This document shows, in pieces, positions 23,975-35,499 of a DNA stretch of 64,000 nt (position 1 is its first letter; every line of letters starts with the position of its first letter). The DNA comes from Lonicera japonica. Taxonomy: Eukaryota; Streptophyta; Magnoliopsida; Dipsacales; Caprifoliaceae. A program made the position numbers and the translations under genes. The DNA is taken from positions 25,197,601 to 25,261,600 of the forward strand of contig CM038470.1 in the NCBI GenBank assembly GCA_021464415.1. Reading direction: 5' to 3'. Below the pieces are notes generated by a model that was given only the letters and a program-made list of their open reading frames with translations, was not told the origin of the DNA and ran no database searches.

Positions 23975-24473
23975 GTATGCGGGTAATCCAGAATTTGAGC
24001 TATGTAAAACAATTAAACAACCAACATGGGAGCGACATTTGGTCGTGATAAACATCTTTTTGGAGTTGTCATCAAGTATAGTCATCCTTCAGGCTATTGC
24101 GGACCATTCTTGATACCTTTACGGCCAACTTAGCGACGAAGGACATAATCTTCGCTAAAAAATAATAATAGCACTAATGGATTGTGTCAGTTAACGGTAG
24201 GAAAAAGGGTTTGCCATCGGTATGCGGGTAATCCAGAATTTGAGCTATGTAAAACAATTAAACAACCAATATGGGAGCGACATTTGGTCGTGATAAACAT
24301 CTTTTTGGAGTTGTCATCAAGTATAGTCATCCTTCAGGCTATTGCGGACCATTCTTGATACCTTTACGGCCAACTTACTAGCATTAGCGACGAAGGACAT
24401 AATCTTCGCTAAAAAATAATAATAGCACTAATGGATTGTGTCAGTTAACGGTAGGAAAAAGGGTTTGCCATCG
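23975..24473. repeat. Tandem duplication of about 245/254 bp beside tRNA-Gly
   Basis: Copy 1 at 23975-24219 and copy 2 at 24220-24473 start GTATGCGGGTAATCCAG and are almost identical. Copy 2 has a 9-nt insertion (TACTAGCAT type, before TAGCGACG) and at least one substitution. A partial third start, GTATGCG, follows at 24474. Each unit carries TAGCGACGAAG...CTTCGCTA, a small hairpin resembling CACTA-transposon subterminal sequence. Confidence 0.9.
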
Positions 24474-24510
24474 GTATGCGTTGGAGACATGAAAACCCAA
24501 CAATCCAAAA

Positions 24511-24581
24511 TGCACCAGCCGGGAATCGAACCCGGGTCTGTACCGTGGCAGGGTACTATTCTACCACTAGACCACTGGTGC
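24511..24581 (-). tRNA. tRNA-Gly(GCC)
   Basis: On the minus strand a complete 71-nt cloverleaf: acceptor arm GCACCAG / CTGGTGC plus discriminator A, D arm with AGTGG.TAGTGGT, anticodon arm GTACC-CTGCCAC-GGTAC with anticodon GCC (24547-24549), T arm CCGGGTTCGATTCCCGG. No intron and no encoded CCA, as expected for a nuclear gene. TTTT follows directly at the 3' side (24507-24510) and would end pol III transcription. The gene lies about 0.9 kb downstream of the FMO gene on the opposite strand. Confidence 0.97.
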
Positions 24582-27398
24582 TTGATGAACTAGCTACTTA
24601 AAGAAAGGTATATAACCAAGCCTCTTCGCCCCATTAAGACAGCCTTGGGTCGAACTTGGAGCTTCCAAGGTCGATTTCCGGCGTTGTCAAAATAATGCTC
24701 GACAAGCGACAGTCACACACCGCGAGCGAGGATTAGTCTCAATGATGTAATAAAGCTATAATTATTTTGATAATAAGTATAAAATTATATCTATCCAAAA
24801 AATCGAAACTAAGGACTAGTTAGCTGGTAGAATTATTTTAACTGCCCCTAAAGACATGACATATAATAAAAAAATTCTATGTTTTAAATTAATATTCCAA
24901 CTTTGAGTCTTTGATTTTTAGTGTAGATTGAAAGAAAAAAAAAACTATTAATTTATTATGAGTAGTAATAATATAACACAGCATACCAATATAAAGGATC
25001 ATTTATGTCTCAGAGATATCACATGAGTGGCCACTAGCCAAATATAAACACTCTTTTCATTTTTGCTCACTTCTCTGCAGCTGCCCAAAAGTGATGAGTC
25101 CTCTAAACTCTTTGAAATTGAAGACATAGTAGATTCCCTTCTTCCCAAATAAAAATTTACTATAATGAGTGATTAGAATTAAAACTTGTAATTATTGTAA
25201 GATTTGATAAATGAATCGTGAAAAAATAAATCCTACTCTTAATTTAGGATGTATCGTAAAACAACTAATGATTGCAAAAGTCTCTTAAACAGTATCACAA
25301 AAAAAAAAAAATAGTTTAAAGTAGCAATAAGCATACCCCTTGAAACAAGGTATAAGTACAACTAATAATTAGTCTAGTTCCAAGTTCACGAGAACATCCT
25401 TTAGGACAGAGTACATCCACATGCTGAATTACAACCTTTAAAATGTCACAAAAATATCCCAGAGTTACAAAGTGTAATTAAAAAAAGTTGCTTTTTTTTT
25501 TTTTTTGGAAGTTACAAAGTACCATTGTGATCAAAGAATATACCACTATTTAAAAAAATCTAAATTTTTAATGGGCAAGCTTCAATTATAAGTGCCTTGT
25601 AAAATATAAGTCATAAGGAACATAATCTTTGTAAACCAGGTCACACAGCCAATATCTTTATAAATCTCCTTACTTTAAAGTAAATAATCGGCTTTTGACC
25701 AAACACAAAAAATGACTTAGTCTAGTACTTACAAATTAACCCAAAATATCTTTACCATGTTTGAAAAAAAAAAAAAGTAATGATAATGCCCTCCATCTGC
25801 CCTCCTCACTGTTTTATTATGCTGAGATAAAAAGTACACAAATTTAATGCCTTTTGTATTTCATATTGTCATGTAGCAAGAGGAAGAAGATGAGGGAAAA
25901 AAAAAAGTAAGAAAGAAACAAAAGAAGAGGATATATATTGCTGTTGGATTTGCAATTTATAAAGGTCACTCTCAAAAAGTGGGACATATTCCTTTTGCAT
26001 TTTGGTGTATTAAAGATTTTGGGGTCCCAATTCCAATACCAACCTGAGATACCCCCTGCGGCCCTGCCCCTCAATATTTGAGTGCCCTTTTGCTCCCCAT
26101 TTGTCCATCACAGCTTTTCCAAAAATTTGTCCCTCAAAAAAAAAAAAAAAACACTTTCGTAACCAAAAAAATATTTGTCCATCACACCTTTTTCCACAGC
26201 TGTAGTTTTTCTGTACAGAAATGACAGAGAGCATTAATATTATCTATTGTCACCTTTATATTATTCTTTTTTAAAAAGTGAAAGTATAACTCTTTTCTTT
26301 ATATTACAATAATTAAAAAAAAAAAAATCTCTATTTCAAATAAGATTTAAATTTAAGATATTTTGTAAATGTAAGTGAGTAATCAATTAAATTAACGCAC
26401 TCGCTGGATTATGTTTAAAATGAGGTTCACATTTCATTGTTTATTCTCCCAAAGTTATCATCATTTAGTTGGTGGGGGTATGACCAATGAAGTGATGAAC
26501 TACTGTATTTTTTGCTTTTACTTGAGAGTTCAAAGTTTGACTGCGTAAACTTTGAAAAGTATACTAATTTTAATTTAAATAAATTAAAAAACAAATTTAT
26601 GTTTAACTCTGCATAATCCATTATTAAATCAAAGAAAAAAAAATAAACGGGGTTAAAGAGTAGAGATAATTAAAACGACATAGTATTTATATTTTTAAAT
26701 AGATTATCTATGCTGGCAAAATCTAGTGTGTTAATAAAAACCGATTATCAAGATTAAGCCTATTTTACTTCTACAAGGGGAAGTCCCTTTCTAGAGAGAG
26801 CCGTTTCGGGTTTAAACCATTTCCATTGCACACATTCAATAGAGTAAATTTAGAGCATAGTCAGCTTACATTGTAGACTAAAATATGTTAACATGATAAA
26901 TTAAATGCTAAATAAATAATAAAATTAGCAACCAACAAAGCACAGCCTCATAAAATTGTAATTATGCCAAGAGGGAGAGAGGTGTTGAGAAAGTAGCCAG
27001 AGAAAAAAGAGAGATCAAAGAGAGGAAAGGGATTTAAAGTTTAAAATCATTTGGGTGACAAAATTGTCAAATTAATTATAGTTGGTATCATAAAAATGGA
27101 CAATATTAAAAGCATACAATATAGCATGCAGGATATTATTTTGCCAAAGATATAACTGCTTTAACAATAAAAGTACTCTTTAATCCAAGATTTGTTATAG
27201 TAAAATAGCAAAAGATTTGTTTTAATAAAGATCAAATCACCCTTTAATCCAAGGAGTAACACATCATTGTAGAGTTACAAACTTATGTTTTTTTCCTCCA
27301 AAATTAACACTATGCAAATTTGAACTTTGACAATATACAACCCTTCTGGACAAAACGTCAAAAACCCTGCCCGTCAACATCTTATAAAAACAGAGCGC
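24582..27398. other. Intergenic DNA between tRNA-Gly and the PLATZ gene
   Basis: AT-rich with several homopolymer runs (25492-25506, 26138-26151, 26310-26327). No reading frame of interest and no resolved transposon ends. The part nearest 27398 is presumably the PLATZ 3' UTR. Confidence 0.45.
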
Positions 27399-30300
27399 CT
27401 AATACATCGGAGACCGGTGAGGCACACCCTTCCTGCGGCTCGAACAAACGGAAACTTCAGCCGGAGGCAAGCACGGAGGGCGGGTGCGGTGAACGACGAC
27501 AGGAGTTCTCTTCTTCCTCACAAAATCAGTGGTTGCAGTGCATAAAAGGGCTCTGCAGTCAAGGGGATTAGGACCCATTGATGTTGAAGCAGAGGAAGTT
27601 CTTTGGGGCATTTCGTCGAGCACCGTGTCTGGTGACATTTGGGTACTTTCCAATTCTATTAAACCTCCACCATATTTGAAGAAATATTGATCCTTCAAGC
27701 TGTTTTTGGAGCTCACCATGTAATTAACCTGTAAACCAGAATACGTAAGGGAGCTATTCCACCCATCGATTAATTATGGATTGAATCTTTGTACTCTCAC
27801 GGGTTATTTGGCTTTTGCCCCCCATTAACTATGCCATATTTAACTTCTGTATTCAAAATTTACACTTTTCTACCTTTTATCCTCGTTTTGGACGGGTTCG
27901 ACCATCTCAGCTGTTAGTTGACATTCTCTTTTAATGAAAAGCCCAAAAATACCCCCATTGAGTTTGTTAACAACAAACGTACAATATATTCACCATATAC
28001 ACCACAAATGTACAATATATTCACCATAAACAGTGGGAATTTTACCATCTCTCCCCTTTTCATTTTATCAGCCACCATCGCACCAAACCACACCACCGCT
28101 GGCAGCCCATTTTCTCTTTTCCCACTATACATATACAAGTAAAATTAGCTCTCTGAAATCCCCACTGTTTATAACATCCTCAAATGGTATTGGGCAATTG
28201 TGTACAGAGATAATGCTATCTTCAAGCCTTAAATTGGTTATAGAGATGGAAGAAGAAGAAAAAAGCCGAGAATTGGGCAATTGTGTACAGAGAATGGAAC
28301 GACGGAATTGGCTTTTCCCAGACGGAATTATACTCGTGGAAGAGCTTGAAGATGAGACGCATTTGAAATGAAAATTGAAGAAGAATAAGAGGAGGAAAGT
28401 AGGGCTTGGGGAGTGGCGATACAGGGGAAATGGGTGGAGAAGGAAAGGGGAGCAGCTTTAGAGTATCATTTCGTTGAGGCGAGAATTCTTTGTTTGAATT
28501 CAATTAGGGGATGGGGTTCTTGTTGGGGTTATTTGTGGATGATTTTTTGTCTCTGTAATATTATATATACATGATTGGCTTTTCCCAGACGGAATTATAC
28601 TCGTGCAAGAGCTTGAAGATGAGACACATTTGAAATGAAAATTGAAGAAGAATAAGAGGAGGAAACTAGGGCTTGGGGAGTGGCGATACAGGCGAAATGG
28701 GTGGAGAAGGAAAGGGGAGCAACTTGAGAGTATCATTTCGTTGAGGCGAGAATTCTTTGTTTGAATTCAATTAGGGGATGGGGTTCTCGTTGGGGTTATT
28801 TGTGGATGATATTTTGTCTGTGTAATATTATATATACATGTAGAGAGATATTGGGTATATCAATGAGGAAGAATATGGTGTTTAGTTTTTGTGTGTTTAT
28901 ATTTGCATGTAGAGGGAGAAATTGGATTTATATACATGTAGAGAGAAATTGAGTCTAACAATGAGAAAGAAGATGGTGTTAGGTGCTATAAATTTTTAGA
29001 TAAAGATTGAGCAATTTTTTCAATGTTGCAAACTTGCCAGAGTCCCGTCGGAGTTAAGCCGGAAGTGGGTGGTGGCCATGGCTGATATTTGAGATGGTGT
29101 TAGGTGATGGATATATTCCTTATATATATAATAATAATATTTCAAAAACAAATAAGGGATATATACATCTTTTAATTTAAAAGCAAAGGTCGGTTCAGAT
29201 ATTTAGTTATTCTTTTAATGGTCAACTTAGTCAACGATGGAAATGGTCCACAACAGGGAAACCCGGAAAAGGTACAATAATATAAATTTTAGTTATCAAA
29301 ACTAATTATAACACAATTAATAGGTATCAAAAGCTAAATAACTCGACTCTCATTTGGTATTAGAGGACATGTTATTACCTGGATATCAGGCTCAACAATT
29401 AACCCCCGCTCAATTTCCCCAAGAAGTAAATGGGCGTGTTAAGACTAAATTCATTCATATAAGTCAAACTACCAATCATACCGCCCGTTATATATTATAA
29501 ATGGTCCAAGTGTTTAGCTAAAAAATACATCACAAGTGATACGGAGATTATAATTCTCACATCGGACAATATCACTAATGATGTTGATTTTCAACATTTT
29601 TATACCAACATGTATAGCCACGGACATGCATGAAAAACTTTGCGTGTTTTAAACAGTTTACACTGCATTGAGTTTCGTACTAGATCGATATAATACTTGC
29701 GTGTATATAATAGAGAGAAAGAGAGAACGGGGTACCTTGCAAGAGATAGAGCAAAAGAGAAAAGGGTCTTGGAGATTGCGGTGGCATAATATGCAAAGGC
29801 TACGACAGCCTTTGAATTGTCTTGTCAACGGCCTTTGGTTCAAAAACACCACTTTTGCACTGTTGGTTGTGTATGACTGCCAAAATTGAAAGAAAAATAA
29901 AGTATAAAGGTAAAGCCTTTTTCTTCCTCCTTTTTCCCAAAAGTCTTGATTTATATAATGTTTAGCTCCTCAAATAAATATTCTAACACTTTAAGACAAG
30001 GTATTGATGTTATGTTTTTGGATATTAAAGTGTTTAATTGGAGTTGAAATACTCCCACCCAGAATATATATTCCTTTTTTCTCTATCTTAACAAGGTTTT
30101 ATTTCTCCCTAAAATATAATTCGATAATTTGGCTCTATTAACTGAATTTCAAATTAGGTTTTTGTGTTAAGAGTTGAAAAAATGGAAGTGGAGCCTAGAA
30201 TACATATAATTCACTTGACTGTTTCTTCTAACAACTATAATGAAAGTGGAACCATACTCTTTTCATAAAAGAGTTACTTTTTCACTCCTCTTGTTGTATG

Positions 30301-31139
30301 AGATTATATCAATGAAAATTACTCTTATGAATAAAATTTAAGCATATAATAAATTTATATGTACGCTATCATTAGTAAATTTGCTAATTTACTGTGGTGC
30401 ACTGCGAACGCGCGTATGGCAGAGTGGATGCTCTAATGTCACCATCAATCTTTAAAACCAAGCTGTTTATATCAATTTATAAAATATAAATGCTTTTTAT
30501 TAAAAATAAAAAGAAGTAGAGACCTTTTAATTAAGAACAGAACTGAAAGAAAAGAAGGGCTTTATTAACTTACTTGAACTGATGAACAGTCCATTAACTT
30601 CTCAGCATCTTTCAACCTTAACACATCTTGATAAACATACCTTCTTATCTGAAAAACAAAATCAAAAAGTAAAATAACAAATATTTATATATATAAAATA
30701 AGGGCAGTGATTTTTGAAGCTTAAAATTGAAAAAGGAATAAAGAATTATTTACCTTACATTACAATATACTTTTTCAATTATTGACACTGAATTTCGCAC
30801 ATGTTACAATTTAGTCTAGTTTATATAAAAAGGGGTAAATAATTTTTATATTTTAAAAATAGATAGAGAATAAATAATTGCGTAACCAAGATTTAAAATT
30901 GGTAAATGGGGTAGACATAGTGTGTGTGTGTGTGTGTGTAAAGAGAGAGAATATTCACAAACCTGTAAGAGATTGTGGGTTCTGTGAGGAGCCAAACAAT
31001 GGGGACATAAAGAAATGCAACAGTCCAAACAAAATGTATTCTCTTCATTTTTCTTTTCATCCTGATGAAGTATACATGAGTTGAAAAACTTTTGACCCAA
31101 AAGAACCTCAACCCACCGAGGAATTGAATTCACGCCCAT
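27399..31139 (-). CDS. PLATZ-domain zinc-dependent DNA-binding protein
   Basis: Plant AT-rich-sequence- and zinc-binding (PLATZ) protein; family members bind A/T-rich DNA in the nucleus and usually repress transcription. Exons: 30963-31139, 30574-30648, 29736-29876 and 27399-27728; all are phase 0 with GT-AG borders, giving 240 aa. Seen: MGVNSIPRWVEVLLGQKFFN, then Cys/His ligands in C-x2-H, CLDCCISLCPHC and PHRTH (residues 22-55), IRRYVYQDVLRL, NSAKVVFLNQRPLTRQFKG, CILCHRNLQDPFLFCSISCK, and the conserved C-terminal RRKGVPHRSP. One small deviation is SYTTN where PYTTN is usual. The ATG is preceded by TTTGGCAG, so an upstream leader intron or a few extra N-terminal residues cannot be excluded. 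A GA-rich microsatellite lies just upstream, and intron 3 holds a MULE-like element. A transcription-related role is inferred from the family only. Confidence 0.95.
27801..29344. mobile_element. MULE-like element in PLATZ intron 3
   Basis: Inverted ends GGGTTATTTGGCTTTTG and (right, reverse complement) GAGTTATTTAGCTTTTG, with similarity continuing about 75 bp to a shared ACCTTTT. The flanks TACTCTCAC (27792-27800) and GACTCTCAT (29345-29353) are a 9-bp duplication with 7 matches. No transposase. The interior holds a 267-bp tandem duplication and a 31-bp repeat (GTACAATATATTCACCATA at 27978 and 28010). Confidence 0.75.
28307..28840. repeat. 267-bp tandem duplication
   Basis: Copies at 28307-28573 and 28574-28840, both from ATTGGCTTTTCCCAGACGG to TATATATACATG. 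They have equal length and only scattered single-base differences, so the duplication is fairly recent. It lies inside the MULE-like element of PLATZ intron 3. Confidence 0.9.
30920..30939. repeat. (GT)n microsatellite in PLATZ intron 1
   Basis: About ten GT units on the plus strand (CA on the coding strand). Confidence 0.9.
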
Positions 31140-31258
31140 CTGCCAAACAAGAGAATCAAAAAAATATCAGACTATATATATTTCCATTGAAATTCTTTGG
31201 GAAACAGGGCAAAATTCAAAGTTTGAAACAAAGGGAAGTGAAGAATTTTTACCATTTT

Positions 31259-31261
<3 letters not shown>

Positions 31262-31299
<38 letters not shown>
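31262..31299. repeat. (CT)n microsatellite, GA-rich on the PLATZ leader strand
   Basis: An uninterrupted CT run of about 38 bp, 125-160 bp upstream of the PLATZ ATG. Read on the coding strand it is (GA)n, the kind of tract bound by plant BPC/GAGA factors (family knowledge). Its position in the leader or core promoter is inferred. Confidence 0.85.
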
Positions 31300-31301
<2 letters not shown>

Positions 31302-33566
31302 GTGTTGGATGGGAGTAACTAGTAATTAAAAATTGGCCATAAATAAAGAAGTGAGAGAGTGAGCAAAAGAGGAAAGAAGAAAACGATAGAAGTAAAACCA
31401 AAGTGTGGAATGGAAAGAAAACGGGGGATTTGCACTGTTCACCAACGAAACGAAGCAACAGTGTGAGATTTGGGGGGAGGTTGGCCCTCATTTAAAGATT
31501 TGTACTATTGTTGTACACTTTAATTTATTATTTTTTTTTGTGTTGTGTTTTGCTGTGCTGTGCCGTATCTGTGACTTGTTATATTATTGTTATATTATAC
31601 TCAATTCATTAAATGTTGGTTTGATAAAAAAAAAAATTTAATTTTTTCAAAATTTGGAAAAAGAACGAATATTTTAGTGAAATATTGATGCAAAAATTTT
31701 ACCCGGCCTTTCTCGAAATAATTGGATTTTACGGAGAAACCTAATAAGTATTAGAATATTTTATCTCTTTTAACTTTTTATACAAATTAATAATTTTTTA
31801 ACATTTTTATTGCACTCGCCTAAAAGTCAACGTCTTTTTAACTTACATTTTTTAATTTGAATTATGTGTAAAATTTCGTACATGGACTTGAATTACATAA
31901 AGCGAAAATGTCTTACATGAAATATAATCAAGTCATTTAAAAGTTGTTTCATTATCATTCTTGTCATTTTAATTTTGTGTTGCGTTGTTGTCTAAACTTC
32001 ATGTATAAATATTGTGAGAGATAGAATCAATACCTATATGTGTAATTAGTTTTAACAGCATAACTAGTAAGAATAAAAGATAGTAATCTAAATCAAATAC
32101 ATCTAGACTTATTTCATGAAAAGTTCATATTTACTTAAGCTTTTTTTGGTTGAGTAAATTATCTCATTTATAATTATTTTATTGTAAATTAATAAATTAT
32201 CAATTGTTTTATTTTAATAAAAACAAAATTGTGATGTGATTTTTTCCCTTATGAATTTGTATGATAATTTTAAGTTATGTAACTTTAACTATATCTCAAT
32301 ATTTTCTTATTTAATTAATGTATTAGGTATTAAATTAAGTTTATAACTTCATATAGTATTTCACTTTTACAACTAAATGCTCAAATTTCATAATGTACAG
32401 ATCAAATAATTTTAAATTATTTAATTCATAAATTAGAAGACAATCAAATAAACTTTTAAACCGTGTTTTTTTATGGTGCCTCAATTTATTACTTTCAACA
32501 ATAACATAGTGTGTGAGCACTGTATATATGTTAACATGTTAGTCATTAGTTAAACTTCCCGGGTATCACACCACATATTAAAGGGACAAAAAAACCTATA
32601 ATAGATATTTGTGGAATACCAGGCACTTTTTACATATGTACAAGTAATTACATGTCCAATGACCGGATTCCACATATCCCTTTTTATAGGGGTAAAACAT
32701 TGTTTTAACTTGTTTTCACCTTTGTGGAGTGGTGTCATTAGAGACAATATAGTGATGCATTTGACGCATAAAATAAGATGATTGGATAGGATTACTTCAT
32801 TCTATTCTTTGGTATTTGTTGAGATTGAATATTTAGACGGATTATTGATTCTACTAAAGTTTCTTATTCCATTAAGATAGGGATTAACAAATCTCACCTA
32901 AAATCTAGGATTATTTTATCTTGCCCAGATGAAATTAAATAATCATATCCTACTCTATAATTCATTGCGTCAACCACACCTTAGAGTACCAAATGTAGGA
33001 CAAAGCAAGTCAAATTTATTGACAAGAACAATAATATAAAAGTCTCGTCTCATTGGCAAAACCTTAGAAACGGGGACTCCAAATATTTACAATTCAATGA
33101 TACAGCCATTCGTTAATTCCAACGAACATAATGTTAACCATTTCTTCAAGAAGTAAATAAACTTGAACTCGAGACAAAATCTTATATATTCTAAAAGCCA
33201 TGTATTTTTATGCACCACTTTTTTATTGCAATTTTGCATTATCAAAACATAATGACCCATGTTATATATCACTTCCACCAAATTTCAAAAAAAAAATTCA
33301 ACCTATAAGTAGGTAAGATGATCATCAAAAATTTTAACGGTCGAAAATATACATATATATCAATTTTTCAAAACACCCACTTATAGGTTGAATTTTATTA
33401 TGAATTTTTGTGGAGGTAATCTACTCATTATATAGATCATTTATACAAATTTTCGTAAAAAAATTCATCGATTTACCTCACTAAATGGTTATCCTTTCTT
33501 TTTGTTAAAGTGGGGGAATCCCTCTTTATAGTCTAGCTATATATATGCGATTATGCATGGTACTTA
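31300..33566. other. Gene-free AT-rich stretch with a foldback
   Basis: PLATZ upstream region followed by AT-rich DNA without coding signal. At about 33275-33415 a foldback is visible: AATTCAACCTATAAGT at the left pairs with ACTTATAGGTTGAATT near 33390, with CCACCAAATT and AATTTTTGTGG further out. Confidence 0.45.
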
Positions 33567-33886
33567 GGTCTTGTTTGGTTCACGGATTTTAGTGCTCGGG
33601 AAAGAAAAGTCGTTCCTTTCTTTTGTTTGGTAAGTACAAATTCCGAAAACACTTTCTCGAAAGAGGGAAAGTTGGGGGTAAAACCATTCCTCTCAAAACA
33701 CATGGGATTAATTTTTCATGTGATTTTCAAGCATTTGTTACAAAAAAATTGGACAATAATACCCTCACCTAAATACTTTTCATGCCGTACCAAACACAAG
33801 AAAAGAAACTTGACAGAAAATTTAGTTCCTCACCTCCATGAGAGAAATAAAGTAATTGATTTCTCTTCTGTGAACCAAATAAGACC
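33567..33886. mobile_element. Tourist-like MITE, copy 2 of the 11122 family
   Basis: Ends GGTCTTGTTTGGTTCAC and (right, reverse complement) GGTCTTATTTGGTTCAC, with TTA at 33564-33566 and 33887-33889. The body is collinear with 11122-11451. The open frame of 87 codons across it also appears in part in the other copy and is incidental. Confidence 0.8.
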
Positions 33887-33889
33887 TTA

Positions 33890-35499
33890 AAGTTAATGCA
33901 ATGGAGAACTTGGTGGTATAATAAGTATAATATGTTTATTTTATTTATATAAATGTTAAAAATAACAATATAGTAAATGAGAAATAAAATAAATATTATA
34001 TAAAGAGATAGGGACAGGGACAGGGAGATAGAATAAAAATATGAGAGAGAGAAAGAGAGAATCACACTCAAATGCCACACACATTGCGAAGTCTAGAGAC
34101 CAAATCTCACACAATGTGGCATATGTTAAAAAACTTAGTTGAATTCAATTTTTTCATTCCCCTCTCTTATGAAACAATGGTTTATCATAAATTCCTCCAT
34201 TATTGTAAGTTTTCGTAATATAAATTTACCCTACTTAACATTTCCCAAAATTTTGCAATTATTGTATATGTTCTTAACCCTTTAAACCCAATAATAAAAT
34301 GTCATGGATGTAAACTAATTAAGTTACTTTATCCTTGTGCATATACGATAATATTCATATAAAGAATAGTGTAAAATCAATGTTCTAATAAATTGGTTTT
34401 ATTAATATTTTGTAATTCTATATATTACATATAACTTGCATAGACTATAAAGTAAACATATGTTAAGTGCAATTAGATCAATAAAGCAATGATGGAAAAG
34501 ATAAAAAAAACTCTCTACTCAAGTGATGATATTAAATGATGATTTCAAGAAAACATACAATGCTTAAATGATGTCAACACAGTCCAAAAGTTGCACATAA
34601 ATTATAGTAAATAATAAATGTGCTGAGTGACATAGGATTTTCATGTAAAATCAAATTCAAATAAATTGATATTTTAAAGATAAAATGAAATTTTGAATAT
34701 TAAATAAAAATATTACTTTGTATTATGAAATTATATACACTTGTAAATCAGTGTATTACTCAAAACATTCCAAAAGCTTCAAATAAAGTCTAGTGAAAAA
34801 TATGTGCGTGAGTGATCTAGGATTTTCGTGTAAAGTTAAATTACTCAATCTAATATTTTAAAGATAAAATGAATTTTTGAATATTTAATAAATATATCAC
34901 TTTATATTACTTAATTATGTACACTTGTAAATCGGTGTATTGCACTATTATTATTACTTCCTAAGGGGTTGGTTGCTTTCCATTATTCCTTCCCCTCATT
35001 TTTATCATTGGGTTCATTTCGAGGGCTAAGACAATAAACATTTTCATGAAATTTGGTATAAATAATTAATATAATAAATATATTACTTTTACAAAATTTC
35101 ATCAAAAAAAATCAATTTAAAATTAAATGAGATGATCATCTAAAACTTCAATAAACGAAAATGAGCACATATATCAAAATTTTATTATATTCACTTCTGA
35201 TTCAAGTTTTTTGTTGAAATTTTGTGGAAACGTCTACTCATTATTGAAATATTCACTAAATTTTATAAAAAAAAATCATCCATTTAACTCTCAAAATAGA
35301 CCCATTAAGACAGAATGAAAGAATGAGGTGTAATGGAGAAGATGCAAATCCACCCATTAAAACTAACACTCGTATTTATTGATCATAAATCCATTCTAAT
35401 TAATCTTTCTAATTGACTTTTAAATGAAATCTTTTAAATTTGATTTAAGCAACACTTGTATTTATTAATCAAATTTTGATAATTCTAAAAATGAGTTTT
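33890..35499. other. Gene-free AT-rich stretch with foldback MITE-like DNA
   Basis: No genes. At about 34960-35320 an imperfect palindrome starts GGTTCATTTCGAGGGCTAAGAC and ends in ACTCTCAAAATAGACCCA. It is related to the foldbacks at 33275-33490 and 39775-40090 (shared GATGATCAT, CGAAAATGAGCACATATAT-like and AAATTTTGTGGA blocks). Confidence 0.4.

Noticed and set aside
28033..28503. Open frames in the 28-kb region
   Set aside because: They lie inside the MULE-like insert in PLATZ intron 3 and are made of GA-rich duplicated DNA without domains.
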